In this document: positions 18,088 through 30,680 of the stretch, one piece after another
Layout of the letters: each line of letters starts with the position of its first letter
How positions within the stretch are numbered: the stretch's first letter is position 1
Assembly (NCBI GenBank): GCA_946480925.1
Contig: CAMLLU010000001.1
Span: 1 to 64,000, forward strand
Direction: 5' to 3'
DNA from: an uncultured Rivibacter sp.
Lineage (GTDB): Bacteria; Pseudomonadota; Gammaproteobacteria; Burkholderiales; Burkholderiaceae
DNA length: 64,000 nt
Notes under the pieces: model-generated
What the model was told of the DNA's origin: nothing
The model's database searches: none
Seen by the model: the letters and a program-made list of their open reading frames with translations, nothing else
Made by a program: the position numbers and the translations under genes

Positions 18088-18723
18088 CTACGGCGCCTGC
18101 AGCAACACGACAAGTGCGCCTGCACCACCCTCCGATGCACGCGCCTGCGTGAAGGCGAGCACCTCGCTTTTTTGCACCAGCCACGCCCGCACCTTGCCCT
18201 TGAGCACCGGCTGACGGCCCGGTGAGCCGTGGCCCTTGCCGTGCACCACACGCACGCAGCGCCAGCCCTGTTTCACCGCTTCGCGCAGGAATTCGCCGAG
18301 TCGTTCGCGCGCATCGTCGCGGCGCAGGCCGTGCAGGTCGACCTGGCCTTGAATGGCCCACACGCCGCGACGCAGCTTGCGCACGACCTCGGGGCCGATG
18401 CCGGCGCGGCGGAACGACAACGCCTCGTCGGTTTCGAGCAGCGACTCGACGTCGAATTCATCGGACAAGGCTTCGCGCAGCACCGCAGCCTCATCGAGCT
18501 TGCGCTGCTTCGGGTGCGGTGCGGGCTTGGGGCGCGCCGGGTTGCTGCGGCCATGTTCCTTCAGCGGTGTGACGGGCCCCACGGTGCGTGTGAACAACTC
18601 GCGTTCGCGCTTTTCGGCGGCATCGCGTTCAAGCCGTTCGGCCTCCAGCGCAGCCGCCTCACGTGCCGCCTGCTGCAGGTGGCGCTGCAACTGCTCCAGC
18701 TCCTGCAGCGACCGCAGCTTCAT
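18088..18723 (-). CDS. Smr-domain protein
   Basis: The 211-aa protein has a long charged N-terminal helix rich in Arg, Glu and Ala, then a C-terminal Smr domain beginning QVDLHGLRRDDARERL and containing VRVVHGKGHGSPG and GALVVLLQ. Smr domains have nuclease activity and, in MutS2, act on DNA or collided ribosomes. The DLHG and HGKG motifs are both present, so activity is plausible. It ends in convergence with the globin gene and is 2 bp from radC. Confidence 0.9.
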   Translation of the reverse strand: MKLRSLQELEQLQRHLQQAAREAAALEAERLERDAAEKRERELFTRTVGPVTPLKEHGRSNPARPKPAPHPKQRKLDEAAVLREALSDEFDVESLLETDEALSFRRAGIGPEVVRKLRRGVWAIQGQVDLHGLRRDDARERLGEFLREAVKQGWRCVRVVHGKGHGSPGRQPVLKGKVRAWLVQKSEVLAFTQARASEGGAGALVVLLQAP

Positions 18724-18725
18724 GC

Positions 18726-19394
18726 CTAGATCAATCCACGTTCCGCGAAGGAAACACAGTCCCCACGGCCGACCACCAGATGGTCGAGCACACGCACGTC
18801 CACCAGCGCCAGCGCCGACTTCAGCGTGAGGGTCAGGTACTCGTCGGCCTTGGACGGTTCCGCGACGCCCGACGGGTGGTTGTGCGCCAGCACCACGGCC
18901 GAGGCATTGAGCGCCAATGCGCGCTTGACCACCTCGCGGGGGTACACGCTTGTCTGCGTCAACGTGCCCCGAAACAGCTCCTCGAAGGCGAGCAGCCGGT
19001 GGCGGGCATCTAGCAGCATGATGGCGAACACCTCGTGCGGCCGGTCGGCCAGGTGCAGGCGCAGGTAGTCCTTCACCATCTGCGGTGTTTCGAACACCGG
19101 GCGCTCGGCCAGTTGCGCGGCCAGCGCGCGCCGCGAAAGTTCGATCACGGCGGCCAGTTCGGCGCGCTTGGCGGGCCCCAGGCCCTTGATGCGACCCAGG
19201 TCTTCGGGTGTGGCGTGCAGCAGGCCTGCCATGCCGCCGAATTCATCGAGCATCTGCTGGGCCATCTGCAGCACACCAGTGCCTTTGAGTCCGGTGCGCA
19301 GCAACAGGGCCAGCAATTCGGCGTCGGCCAGGGCGCCGGGGCCGCGTTCGAGCAACTTTTCGCGCGGGCGCAGCGAGGCGGGGAGGTCTTTCAC
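18726..19394 (-). CDS. radC: RadC-family JAB-domain protein
   Basis: The 222-aa protein has an N-terminal helix-hairpin-helix region ([17 protein letters not shown]) and a C-terminal JAB/MPN domain with the metal site [18 protein letters not shown]. Its function is unsettled; despite the name, a direct repair role is not established. It is next to the Smr gene, with a gap of 2 bp, and divergent from fkpB. Confidence 0.95.
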   Translation of the reverse strand: MKDLPASLRPREKLLERGPGALADAELLALLLRTGLKGTGVLQMAQQMLDEFGGMAGLLHATPEDLGRIKGLGPAKRAELAAVIELSRRALAAQLAERPVFETPQMVKDYLRLHLADRPHEVFAIMLLDARHRLLAFEELFRGTLTQTSVYPREVVKRALALNASAVVLAHNHPSGVAEPSKADEYLTLTLKSALALVDVRVLDHLVVGRGDCVSFAERGLI

Positions 19395-19463
19395 AGTGGA
19401 GGCGGGCCTCGAAGGCCCCGGAAACTAAAATCGCGGCCAGTCTAGCGAACCGAAAGTCCAGTC

Positions 19464-19916
19464 TTGCCGACCATCCAACCGGGGTCCTTCCTGACCCTGC
19501 ACTACCGCCTCGCCGGGCCTGACGGCGCCGACATCGTGAACACCTTCAACGACAAGCCGGCCACGCTGTCGCTGGGCACAGGTGAGCTGGCCCCGGCCAT
19601 CGAGGCGCGGCTCATCGGGCTCGAAGAGGGCGTGCGCACGAGCTTCGAGCTCGCTGCGGGCGAGGCCTTCGGCGAGCGCAACCCCGAGTTGCTGCAGCGC
19701 GTGAAGCTGGCGCTGCTGCGCGAGCTGGGCGACCCGGACGAGACGTACCGGGTGGGCGATGTGGTGCAGTTCCCAACGCCGGACGGGCAGGGCGCCTATG
19801 CCGGCGTCGTGCGCGAAGTGGGGCCTGCGGAAGAAGACTGGGCGCTGTTCGACTTCAACCACCCGCTGGCCGGCCAGCCGGTCACCTTCGAAGTGCAAGT
19901 GATCGGGGTGCTTTGA
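19464..19916 (+). CDS. fkpB: FKBP-type peptidyl-prolyl isomerase, SlpA/FkpB type
   Basis: The 150-aa protein has the split FKBP domain of Slp[21 protein letters not shown], then [22 protein letters not shown], an inserted chaperone flap ([15 protein letters not shown]) and [21 protein letters not shown]. It assists folding in the cytoplasm. The start is the TTG at 19464. It ends 2 bp before ispH, and this pairing is conserved in proteobacteria. Confidence 0.93.
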   Translation: MPTIQPGSFLTLHYRLAGPDGADIVNTFNDKPATLSLGTGELAPAIEARLIGLEEGVRTSFELAAGEAFGERNPELLQRVKLALLRELGDPDETYRVGDVVQFPTPDGQGAYAGVVREVGPAEEDWALFDFNHPLAGQPVTFEVQVIGVL

Positions 19917-19918
19917 AC

Positions 19919-20863
19919 ATGACGGAGCCTCAAGTGGACGAGATCCTGCTGGCCGAACCGCGCGGCTTCTGCGCGGGCGTGGACCGCGCGATCGAGATCG
20001 TCGAGCGTGCGCTGGCCAAGTTCGGCGCGCCCATCTACGTGCGCCACGAGATCGTGCACAACACCTATGTGGTCAACGACCTCAAGGCCAAGGGGGCGAT
20101 CTTCATCGAAGACCTGGCCGACGTGCCGCCCGGTGCCACGCTGGTGTTCAGCGCTCACGGCGTGAGCAAGGCCGTGCGGGTGGAAGCGGCGCAACGCGGC
20201 TTTTCCGTGTTCGACGCGACCTGCCCGCTGGTGACCAAGGTGCACGTCGAAGTGGCCAAGCTGCACAAGGAAGGCTACGAGTTCATCATGATCGGCCACA
20301 AGGGCCACCCCGAGGTCGAAGGCACGATGGGCCAGCTCACCGAAGGCATCTACCTCGTGGAAGACGTGGCCGACGTCGGGCGCGTGCACGTGCAGCGGCC
20401 CGACAAGCTCGCCGTGGTGACGCAGACCACGCTCAGCGTGGACGACGCTGCCGAGATCCTGACCGCCGTGAAGCACCGTTTCCCGCAGGTGCGCGAGCCC
20501 AAGAAGCAGGACATCTGCTACGCCACGCAGAACCGGCAAGACGCCGTGAAGGTGCTTGCACCGCAGGTGGACGTGGTCATCGTCGTCGGCAGCCCCACCA
20601 GCTCCAACAGCAACCGCCTGCGCGAGCTGGCCGAGCGGCTGGGCACGCCCGGCTACATGGTGGACTCGCCCGAGGACCTGAAGCCCGAGTGGTTCAGCAA
20701 CCGCGCGCGCGTGGGCCTCACGGCAGGCGCTTCGGCGCCCGATATCCTGGTGCAGCAGGTGATCGGCCGGCTCAAGTCGCTGGGGGCGCTGTCGGTGCGC
20801 AAGATGAGCGGCGTCGAAGAGACGGTGCGCTTCCCGCTGCCCAAGGGGCTGAAGACCGAATAG
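19919..20863 (+). CDS. ispH: 4-hydroxy-3-methylbut-2-enyl diphosphate reductase
   Basis: The 314-aa iron-sulfur enzyme catalyses the last step of the MEP isoprenoid pathway. The three cluster cysteines are seen in [25 protein letters not shown] and [14 protein letters not shown]. The block [16 protein letters not shown] and the catalytic Glu region [14 protein letters not shown] are also present. ATG 19919 is 2 bp past the fkpB stop, and translational coupling is likely. Confidence 0.97.
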   Translation: MTEPQVDEILLAEPRGFCAGVDRAIEIVERALAKFGAPIYVRHEIVHNTYVVNDLKAKGAIFIEDLADVPPGATLVFSAHGVSKAVRVEAAQRGFSVFDATCPLVTKVHVEVAKLHKEGYEFIMIGHKGHPEVEGTMGQLTEGIYLVEDVADVGRVHVQRPDKLAVVTQTTLSVDDAAEILTAVKHRFPQVREPKKQDICYATQNRQDAVKVLAPQVDVVIVVGSPTSSNSNRLRELAERLGTPGYMVDSPEDLKPEWFSNRARVGLTAGASAPDILVQQVIGRLKSLGALSVRKMSGVEETVRFPLPKGLKTE

Positions 20864-21146
20864 CCTAATAGCGCCGGCACGACCGGCCCCTCATGGCCCA
20901 GGCCACCGAGCCATTGCCACGGCAGCCGAGCCTGCGCTGCCACGCTGCAGGCGAACAACTGCACACAAATCGGTAACCCGAAAGAAAACGCCAGCGAGGG
21001 TTTCTCTCGATCCGCGATCGCCTCCTCCGCATCAACATCGCCAGCCTTGGAATCGGTTCCATGTTCGGCCGATCCGGCTGATTCGAGCGAGCTGTGATGT
21101 GTGCGTCAGCCTGCGTGCATGCGGGCACCAACCTGAGGAGACCACC
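20864..21146. other. Intergenic region ispH to CBM56 gene
   Basis: These 283 bp hold no gene I can support. The end, AACCTGAGGAGACCACC, supplies a strong ribosome-binding site for the next gene. Confidence 0.5.
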
Positions 21147-24648
<3,502 letters not shown>

Positions 24649-24680
24649 GCGGCCGAAGCCGGCGGCTGAATTTCAGTGGC

Positions 24681-24686
24681 TATAAT
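24681..24686 (+). promoter_or_regulatory. -10 element of tRNA-Ser promoter
   Basis: A perfect TATAAT lies 41 bp before the mature tRNA 5' end. The -35 region is not consensus. It is the only good -10 in the serS-tRNA gap. Confidence 0.55.
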
Positions 24687-24727
24687 CGCCGGCTTCGCTG
24701 ACTCACCCAGCGAGACCACGAGATCCA

Positions 24728-24819
24728 GGAGAGATGGCAGAGTGGTCGAATGCGCCGGACTCGAAATCCGGTATACAGGTTTCCCTGTATCGAGGGTTCG
24801 AATCCCTCTCTCTCCGCCA
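24728..24819 (+). tRNA. tRNA-Ser (anticodon CGA)
   Basis: The acceptor stem GGAGAGA pairs with TCTCTCC. The anticodon loop CTCGAAA gives CGA, which reads UCG. A long variable arm (TATACAGGTTTCCCTGTAT) is diagnostic of tRNA-Ser. The T-loop is TTCGAAT. The 3' CCA is encoded. Confidence 0.97.
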
Positions 24820-24854
24820 GTGATAAGTTCGGCAACGTCCGCCGAGCACCAAAG

Positions 24855-24889
24855 AAAGCCCCGCAAGCCCAGTGCTTCCGGGGCTTTTT
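24855..24889 (+). terminator. Rho-independent terminator after tRNA-Ser
   Basis: The stem AAAGCCCCG (24855-24863) pairs with CGGGGCTTT (24879-24887) and runs into TTTTT. It ends the tRNA transcript. Confidence 0.85.
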
Positions 24890-24923
24890 GTTTCGCTCGT
24901 TCGAGCGCTTTAAGGGAGCCCCC

Positions 24924-26012
24924 ATGCCAAACGCCCGCCAAGAAAACGCCGTGCGGCTCGAGTTCGAGCCGACCAGCCTGGCCCACCTGAACCTGTCCGG
25001 CGTCGCCTTCACCGGCGAGTGGATGTGGGTGGCCGGTGACGAGTCCGCCGGCATTGAAAGACTGCAGCTGTTGCCTCGCGTCGGCGATGAGACGCTGCGC
25101 TACGGCAACGCCACGTCCTTCCCGCTGGCCGACTTGCTCGACCTGCCTGGTGAGCCCGACGACGAGGCGGACCTCGAGGGCCTGGCCGTCGCGGACGGGT
25201 GGCTGTGGCTGGTGGGCTCGCATGGGCTCAAGCGCAAGAACGCGAAGCCCGAGAAAGACGATGAAAGCAACGCGCGCCGCCTCACCAAGCTGGCGCTCGA
25301 CGGCAACCGCCGGCTGTTGGCCTGCGTGCCGATCGAGATGGATGCGCAGGGCACGCCGAAGCTGGTGCGCGAGGCGGCCGACGGCCGGCGTGCGCTGCGG
25401 CTGAAGGGAGATGCCGAGCACAACCAGCTGACGCGGCTGCTCGAAGACGACCCGCACATCGGCCCGTTTCTCGCGATCCCAGGCAAGGACAACGGCTTCG
25501 ACATCGAAGGCCTGGCGTTCGACGGCTCGCGGTTGCTGCTGGGGCTGCGCGGGCCTGTGCTGCGAGGGTGGGCGCTGTTGCTCGAACTGGCCGTCGAACC
25601 GGGCGGCGACTGGCTGCGCTTGGCACCGCTGGACGGCCAGGGCACGCTGCTGCGCAAGCACTTCCTGCAGCTCGGTGGGCTGGGTGTGCGTGATCTGCAC
25701 TTCGCGGGGGATGACCTGTTCATCCTGGCGGGCCCGACCATGGTGCTCGATGGCGACATCCGGCTGCTCCGCTGGGTCGGGGCGCGCCAGGCGCTGGCCG
25801 GCAACACCGAGCCGGTGCGGTTTCAGCGGGACTTTGCCGACCTGGTGGAACTGCCGCATGCGCCGGGCTGCGACAGGGCCGAGGCGTTCTGCGAACTGCC
25901 ACAAGGGCTCGTGCGCGGCGCACCAGCGTGGCTGGTGCTCTACGACGCGCCGGGAGAAGGGCGCAGCGACGGCCAATGCGTGGTGTTCGGCGATCTGCTG
26001 CGGCGCAAGTAA
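24924..26012 (+). CDS. DUF3616-family protein
   Basis: The 362-aa protein looks like a beta-propeller. It has repeated short motifs such as LSGVAFTGEWMWVAGDE, DLEGLAVADGWLWLVGSHG and DIEGLAFDGSRLLLGLRGP, with a D-x-E-G-L-A pattern at each blade. This fits DUF3616. The molecular function is unknown, and no signal peptide is visible. The start is ATG 24924 after AAGGGAG. It stands alone between the tRNA terminator and the PsiF-repeat gene. Confidence 0.8.
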   Translation: MPNARQENAVRLEFEPTSLAHLNLSGVAFTGEWMWVAGDESAGIERLQLLPRVGDETLRYGNATSFPLADLLDLPGEPDDEADLEGLAVADGWLWLVGSHGLKRKNAKPEKDDESNARRLTKLALDGNRRLLACVPIEMDAQGTPKLVREAADGRRALRLKGDAEHNQLTRLLEDDPHIGPFLAIPGKDNGFDIEGLAFDGSRLLLGLRGPVLRGWALLLELAVEPGGDWLRLAPLDGQGTLLRKHFLQLGGLGVRDLHFAGDDLFILAGPTMVLDGDIRLLRWVGARQALAGNTEPVRFQRDFADLVELPHAPGCDRAEAFCELPQGLVRGAPAWLVLYDAPGEGRSDGQCVVFGDLLRRK

Positions 26013-26124
26013 AGGCCGGATGCCGCTTCACTGGGAGCGTGATGTCGCCTTGACCCGGGAGCTGGCCGGCGACATTCGGCAGCGGTAGAGTCAACCGGCC
26101 ATCAACCTGTCCGGAGCTCCAGCC

Positions 26125-26478
26125 ATGAAGACCGCAGCCCTTGCCCTGGTGATGTTCCTTGCAGCCACCGGCGCCGCCCATGCCGCCGATTCGTGCAGCG
26201 TGCAGGCGAATGCCAAGAACCTGGCCGGTGCGGCCAAGGCCAGCTTCTTGAAGAAATGCACCGGCGATGCAGTGGCGGCTTCAAAGACGACCTGCAATGC
26301 CCAGGCTGCAGAGAAGAAGCTCGCTGGAGCTGCGAAGAACAGCTTCGTCAAGAAGTGCGTCAGCGATGCGACGCCGGACGTTCAGACCACTTGCGAAAGT
26401 GTGGCCGACGACAAGCAGCTGTCGGGCGCGGCTCGCAACAGCTCCGTGTCCAAGTGCATGAGTGATTCGCTCAAGTGA
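26125..26478 (+). CDS. Exported PsiF-repeat protein
   Basis: The 117-aa protein has a signal peptide ending GAAHAAD, then three copies of a roughly 30-residue unit with the pattern C-x-A-x-x-K-x-L-x-GAA-x-x-SF-x-KKC. The third copy is degenerate (NSSVSKC). This is the PsiF repeat, known from the phosphate-starvation-inducible protein of E. coli, whose role is unknown. Paired cysteines suggest disulfide-bonded helical hairpins in the periplasm. Confidence 0.88.
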   Translation: MKTAALALVMFLAATGAAHAADSCSVQANAKNLAGAAKASFLKKCTGDAVAASKTTCNAQAAEKKLAGAAKNSFVKKCVSDATPDVQTTCESVADDKQLSGAARNSSVSKCMSDSLK

Positions 26479-26633
26479 TCGGATGCGACTGAATCGAGTG
26501 GAATGCGGGCCGCCATTCGCCAGCCATGGGTAGCAATGACAACGGCGTTGGCCGACCGCGGACCGCTGCGGGCTCTAGTCCTTGCCTCTCTCTTGCCCTG
26601 CAGCCCTTGGCAACTCCGGCCAAAAACTCGTTT

Positions 26634-28664
26634 TCAACGTCCGGTCTGCTTGGCGTCTTGCAGCAGTGTTGCCTTGGCTTGAGGGCTTAGTTGCGAGGCC
26701 TTGATCGCAGTGGCATAGGCCTGCCATGCCTCATTGAAGGCGTGGCGTTGCGCTGCGGCCCTCAGCTTGCCCGGCGCCGCATGGCCTTGCAGCACCTGCA
26801 CCTTGAGCGTGTCGCGGACATTGGACTCGAGCACTGCCTGCACGTAAGCCGTCATGTTCTCTGGCTTGTTGAGTTCGACCATGCCCTCGAGGGCGCCAAC
26901 GCGGCGGTCGTCCTGTCCTAGCAGCAGCTTGCGTTTGTGGTCAGTGCTGAGGTCCGAGGCGAGGGTCCAGTCCATCAGCTCGCGCAGGCACGCTGCGTCA
27001 CCATACATTGCCGCGATCTGCAGCGCCGGCCGCCCACCGGTGCCCCTGATGGCCAGCAGTTCGAATCTGTCCTTCGGCGTGAACGAGGGGTTGGTCGCGA
27101 CGGCATGAAGGTATTCGCGCAATGAGTCGAGCCGTCCATTGACCGCCGCGGTGACGGAAGCGATATGGCGCGTAAACGGATGGCGGGCAGACAGCAGGTC
27201 GCGCTGTAGTTTCGGTGGCAGGCGGGAAGCGGCGAGCATGGCACCGTACGCCCGCACGACGGGGGCGGCTCCGTCCTGCATGGCCATGACGAGGCCGCAG
27301 GCGCCTTGCTGGCGCTGAGCAGCGAGCATCTTTGTTCGAGTCTCGTCATCGGCTGGCAGTGCCAGGATGATGTCTCCCAGTGCATGCACGGTGTGCGGGT
27401 TGCCACCTTGCATGGCAAGGTACAGGGGAGTCACTTCGGCGGCCTCTCCACCGAGCATGAAGCGGTGCATCTTTTGTGGTTCTTTTTGCGCAAGGGCGAG
27501 CATCTGCGGCTTGAGGTCGTGCAGCGTACCCGTATAGCCTCCTCGGGCCAGGTGCAGTAGCAGACCGGCGTCGAGTTGGCGCAGCGGCCCGGTGATGCGG
27601 CGGTCGGGCTCCAAGGGCGTTGCGTTCTGCTGCAGCGCCAGCAGCTCTGAGCGGCGCGGTACGGGAACGGTGAGCACGGAGCCTTCGTCCCTGAAGTAGG
27701 CAGGCAGTGCAGCTGTCCCGCGCAGAAAGTCCTTCAGTTGCAAGGTCTCGAAGCTGGTCGTGCTGTCGCTGGCGGCACGGCGGTGGGCTGCGGTGACGTT
27801 CGGGTCGTAGAAGTTCAGCACGTAGCGCGGCCCGAGAGGGCCGGGCTTGACCTTCAGTTCGGCGCCCATCGCGTGTTGGCTCGAATAGACCAGCAGGCGC
27901 TTGGTGCCGCCCGCGCCGGCCAAGGACTCGAACTGCTCGGCCACGAAACGTCCCCAGCGATCGATCGGCTGGATCTGTGCGCCGGGCGCGTGGTTCTGCA
28001 ATGTCACCAGCAGCCCTTCCAGTTCTTTGGTGACCACAAGCGGCAGCTTGTTTCGGTCATTGAAGGCCACGTAGTCAGGCTTGCCGGTTGTTTCGATGTC
28101 GAACAGCCAGGCGATGGCCAGATGGCGGCAGAAGATGTTGGGCTCGACGGCTGGGGGCGGGTCGGTGAACGGCACCTGACCGTTGAGGTTTTCCGTGTTC
28201 ACCCGGCCTGGTTTCTCCGAGTAGTAAGGCATCTCCTTGGCCAGGCTGACCAACTCGGGCTCGCCAGTGCTCAGCAGGCGGTGGTATTCACCATTGAGGG
28301 CGTTGTCGTCGCGAGGTGCCGCGGTCAACATGCGGCGGGTGGGCACCCTCGGGTGAAGCACTATGGCAGCAAGGAGCGTGTCAGTGCGCCCGTTCTTTGC
28401 CGCGTCGCGCCACACGTCGACCAACGGGCGTCCCGCAGCCTCCTGCGCGAAGAGCTGTGTCACACGAGGCTTGTCGCGCTGGATGAGAGCATTGCGCAGC
28501 GGCGTGCCTGTATCGTCCTCTGGAGAAGTCTTGCTGCGTGGCTCAAGTCCGCTGGGTGACTCCTGTCGCACGCGCTTGGCCTGCGGCGGCGAATCGTCGC
28601 CCCGGCGGGTGTCGTCGAGGCCAGGGCGCGGAACGAGTGGCGTGCGGGAGATCGTCGGATCCAT
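26634..28664 (-). CDS. Probable type III effector, EspL/OspD3 (ShET2) cysteine protease family
   Basis: The 676-aa protein has a Ser/Pro/Arg-rich, probably disordered N-terminus (residues 1-55) suited to type III export. The ShET2-family protease region follows: NIFCRHLAIAW (Cys179), SSQHAMGAELKVK (His264) and YVLNFYDPNVTAAHRR (Asp287). These are the same motifs in the same order as the C-H-D triad of EspL and OspD3, with similar text around them. Residues about 400-640 form ankyrin-like repeats (GLVMAMQDGAAPVVRAYGAML), also found in that family. EspL and OspD3 cleave host RHIM-domain proteins; the host target here is unknown. An exact PIP box lies 72 bp upstream. No signal peptide is present. 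Confidence 0.85.
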   Translation of the reverse strand: MDPTISRTPLVPRPGLDDTRRGDDSPPQAKRVRQESPSGLEPRSKTSPEDDTGTPLRNALIQRDKPRVTQLFAQEAAGRPLVDVWRDAAKNGRTDTLLAAIVLHPRVPTRRMLTAAPRDDNALNGEYHRLLSTGEPELVSLAKEMPYYSEKPGRVNTENLNGQVPFTDPPPAVEPNIFCRHLAIAWLFDIETTGKPDYVAFNDRNKLPLVVTKELEGLLVTLQNHAPGAQIQPIDRWGRFVAEQFESLAGAGGTKRLLVYSSQHAMGAELKVKPGPLGPRYVLNFYDPNVTAAHRRAASDSTTSFETLQLKDFLRGTAALPAYFRDEGSVLTVPVPRRSELLALQQNATPLEPDRRITGPLRQLDAGLLLHLARGGYTGTLHDLKPQMLALAQKEPQKMHRFMLGGEAAEVTPLYLAMQGGNPHTVHALGDIILALPADDETRTKMLAAQRQQGACGLVMAMQDGAAPVVRAYGAMLAASRLPPKLQRDLLSARHPFTRHIASVTAAVNGRLDSLREYLHAVATNPSFTPKDRFELLAIRGTGGRPALQIAAMYGDAACLRELMDWTLASDLSTDHKRKLLLGQDDRRVGALEGMVELNKPENMTAYVQAVLESNVRDTLKVQVLQGHAAPGKLRAAAQRHAFNEAWQAYATAIKASQLSPQAKATLLQDAKQTGR

Positions 28665-28735
28665 TGGCGCTTGCTTGTGCCGGCTGTTGTCGAGCCGGCA
28701 GAGTCGCCTCGATCTCGCTTCGAGCCATGGCAGCG

Positions 28736-28760
28736 GCGAATGCCGGTCGCGGCATGCGAA
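28736..28760 (-). promoter_or_regulatory. PIP box (HrpB/HrpX-type operator) of the EspL-like gene
   Basis: The minus strand reads TTCGC, 15 bases, TTCGC, an exact match to the TTCGB-N15-TTCGB plant-inducible promoter box. GACTCT starts 30 bp downstream, a near-match to the -10 consensus YANNNT expected there. The site lies in the 121-bp gap between the two effector-like genes. Confidence 0.8.
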
Positions 28761-28785
28761 GTCCCTGTCTCCCCGCAGTATGGGC

Positions 28786-30678
28786 TCAGGTCACTTCCTT
28801 CAAGATCATTTCGTAGTGGCTCACAGCCTGCTGGTACATCTCGATCTGCATGTCGACGATGTCGTGCGATGTCATGGGGTCGCCGCCGACGGCGGTGTAG
28901 TCCGGGTCCAGCAGGTGGTCACCCTTGTTGCTGAGCATGGGTGGCGACTCGGGGTCTCGGGACCGTGCCAGTGCGTCGGCGTGGATTTCGCCGATGCCTT
29001 CGACGCGGCTCATGTCCTTGGCTGCCATCAACGCGAACAAGGCACTGTTGTCTGTCTTGGGCTGGCTGGCCGATACGTCGAGGTGGGTCATCAGTACCTT
29101 GCCGCTGCCGCCATTGGCTGAGGTGAGGGTATGCATGCGGTCGTTGAGCTGCCCGACCAGCTGCTGCCAGTCTTCGCGCTGCATCGGTGAACCCGCGCCC
29201 TCCATCAGCACGAGCGAAACGTGTGCCGGGTTTTCGGCGTCGTGCCGCGCGGAGAGCGCGACGTGGTGCCCTTCGATGTCGACCGTCGCATGCCAGTCCT
29301 TGCCGGTGCGCATGCCTTCGGTGATGGATCGCCACAAGCCTTCGGTGGCGGCCGGGTCACCGGCCGCGAGAAGGGCGGGCTCCACGCGGTGCGCCTGCAG
29401 GCGCAGTGAAGGGTCCTTGGCGTTCTCGGCGCCCCTGAGCATGTCGAGAAACAGCTCATCGTGCGCCGGCGGCAGGGTGGCCGGGTTGCCGCGCGCCTGC
29501 TGGAGGCCGCCGAGGTAGGCCTGCATGGCTTCCAGCCCGGGAGCGAGCCTGGATTCGAGCCGCGCAATGGCCCGCTCGTGCAGCTTTTGCCGCTTTTGTT
29601 CGTAGGCGACGTTGCGTTCCGAAGGCGTGCCGAATGACGGCGTGCGTGTCGCCATGTGGGCCGCCTGATATTCACTCAGCGTCTGCCCCTTGTCGTTGAC
29701 CTTGGCTGTTTGGAGCTCAGTCCTCTTGCTCAGCAGTTCACCCATCTCCTGAGGGCGCGTCATGAGCTTGAAGAGGGGGGCGCCGAGCACGGCGTTGCTG
29801 TCGTGCACCCCTGCGGCAGTTGGTTTGGCCTTGCGGGACAGCATGTCCAGCACATTTCCTTGCAGTCGGCGCAGGCCCGCGTCGGCGGGCATCTTGCGGA
29901 TGGCGGCCAGTGCGACGACGTCGCTGCCTGCGCCGGTGGAAGTCCGCAGGATGGGAGGGTTCAGGTAGCTGATCCCCACCTGCGCGTCCGGGGCCTTGCC
30001 GGCCTGGGCAAGCGCACGGTTCGCGTGCTCGCGCAGCAGTTCAGCGATCTGAAGCCATTCGGCCTTGGTTATGTCCGAGCCGAGGCCGTCCACCACCGCC
30101 AACGACACGCGCGATGGATGCGTGGAGTCGTGCCGTGCAGAAACCGCCACGTGATGGTGGTCGATGCTCAAGACTGCATGCCAGTTCTTGCTCCGCGCCA
30201 TGCCTTGGATGAGCATGCTGGCCAGCCCGGAGACCGATTCGAGGGCCGCCTCCCCGCCGCGTCGCACGGTGCCTATGTCGATGGCGTGGTGGCTCAGGCG
30301 GAGCGAGGGGGTGCGTGCGTTCTCGGACTTCACCAGCTCGTCCAGGAATTTGCCGTCGAAGCCCTGGTGCAGTTCCTTTCCTTTGACGAAACCTTCCCGC
30401 AGGTCGGCGAGGTGGTCTTTCATCGCATCCAGCCGAGCCCAGCGCTCACTGTTGACGGCAGGTGGTGCGGCAGGCGCACTGGCTCGCGAAGCCGAGGGCA
30501 GTGACACGCGCCCGGCGACGCCGGTGTCTGACGAACGCCGGGGCGGTGGGGCGTCCGCTGGCTGCGCAGGCCCTGCGGAGGCGGAGCGGCTCGGCCCCGC
30601 CTCGGAAGAAGTGCTGGAAGGCTGCAGCGGCTGCGCCGACGAAGAAGACGGCAGGGCGGTGATGCGTGTGTTGGGCAT
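28786..30678 (-). CDS. Probable type III effector with two YopJ-like domains lacking the catalytic Cys
   Basis: The 630-aa protein starts MPNTRITALPSSSS; residues 1-75 are Ser/Pro/Ala-rich. Two homologous halves follow. Unit 1 (about 80-265) has FLDELVKSENARTPSLRL, WHAVLSIDHHHVAVSARHD, VSLAVVDGLG and RTSTGAGSDVVALAAIRK. Unit 2 (about 380-560) has FLDMLRGAENAKDPSLRL, WHATVDIEGHHVALSARHD, VSLVLMEGAG and KTDNSALFALMAAK. The layout His, then Glu/Asp, then a Ser-rich block is that of YopJ/HopZ acetyltransferases. The expected Cys is Ala250 in unit 1 and Asn544 in unit 2. The acidic residue is Asp197 and Glu493. It is probably a pseudoenzyme or works differently. An exact PIP box lies upstream. Confidence 0.72.
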   Translation of the reverse strand: MPNTRITALPSSSSAQPLQPSSTSSEAGPSRSASAGPAQPADAPPPRRSSDTGVAGRVSLPSASRASAPAAPPAVNSERWARLDAMKDHLADLREGFVKGKELHQGFDGKFLDELVKSENARTPSLRLSHHAIDIGTVRRGGEAALESVSGLASMLIQGMARSKNWHAVLSIDHHHVAVSARHDSTHPSRVSLAVVDGLGSDITKAEWLQIAELLREHANRALAQAGKAPDAQVGISYLNPPILRTSTGAGSDVVALAAIRKMPADAGLRRLQGNVLDMLSRKAKPTAAGVHDSNAVLGAPLFKLMTRPQEMGELLSKRTELQTAKVNDKGQTLSEYQAAHMATRTPSFGTPSERNVAYEQKRQKLHERAIARLESRLAPGLEAMQAYLGGLQQARGNPATLPPAHDELFLDMLRGAENAKDPSLRLQAHRVEPALLAAGDPAATEGLWRSITEGMRTGKDWHATVDIEGHHVALSARHDAENPAHVSLVLMEGAGSPMQREDWQQLVGQLNDRMHTLTSANGGSGKVLMTHLDVSASQPKTDNSALFALMAAKDMSRVEGIGEIHADALARSRDPESPPMLSNKGDHLLDPDYTAVGGDPMTSHDIVDMQIEMYQQAVSHYEMILKEVT

Positions 30679-30680
30679 GG

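Noticed and set aside
20653..20964. Minus-strand frame with GLPICVQLFA resembling an amidase tail
   Set aside because: The match is short, the frame runs on into ispH antisense with no stop where an amidase would end, and no other amidase block is present.
28786..30678. Reading the YopJ-like protein as an active acetyltransferase or protease
   Set aside because: The catalytic Cys position is Ala in one unit and Asn in the other, so normal YopJ chemistry is not supported.
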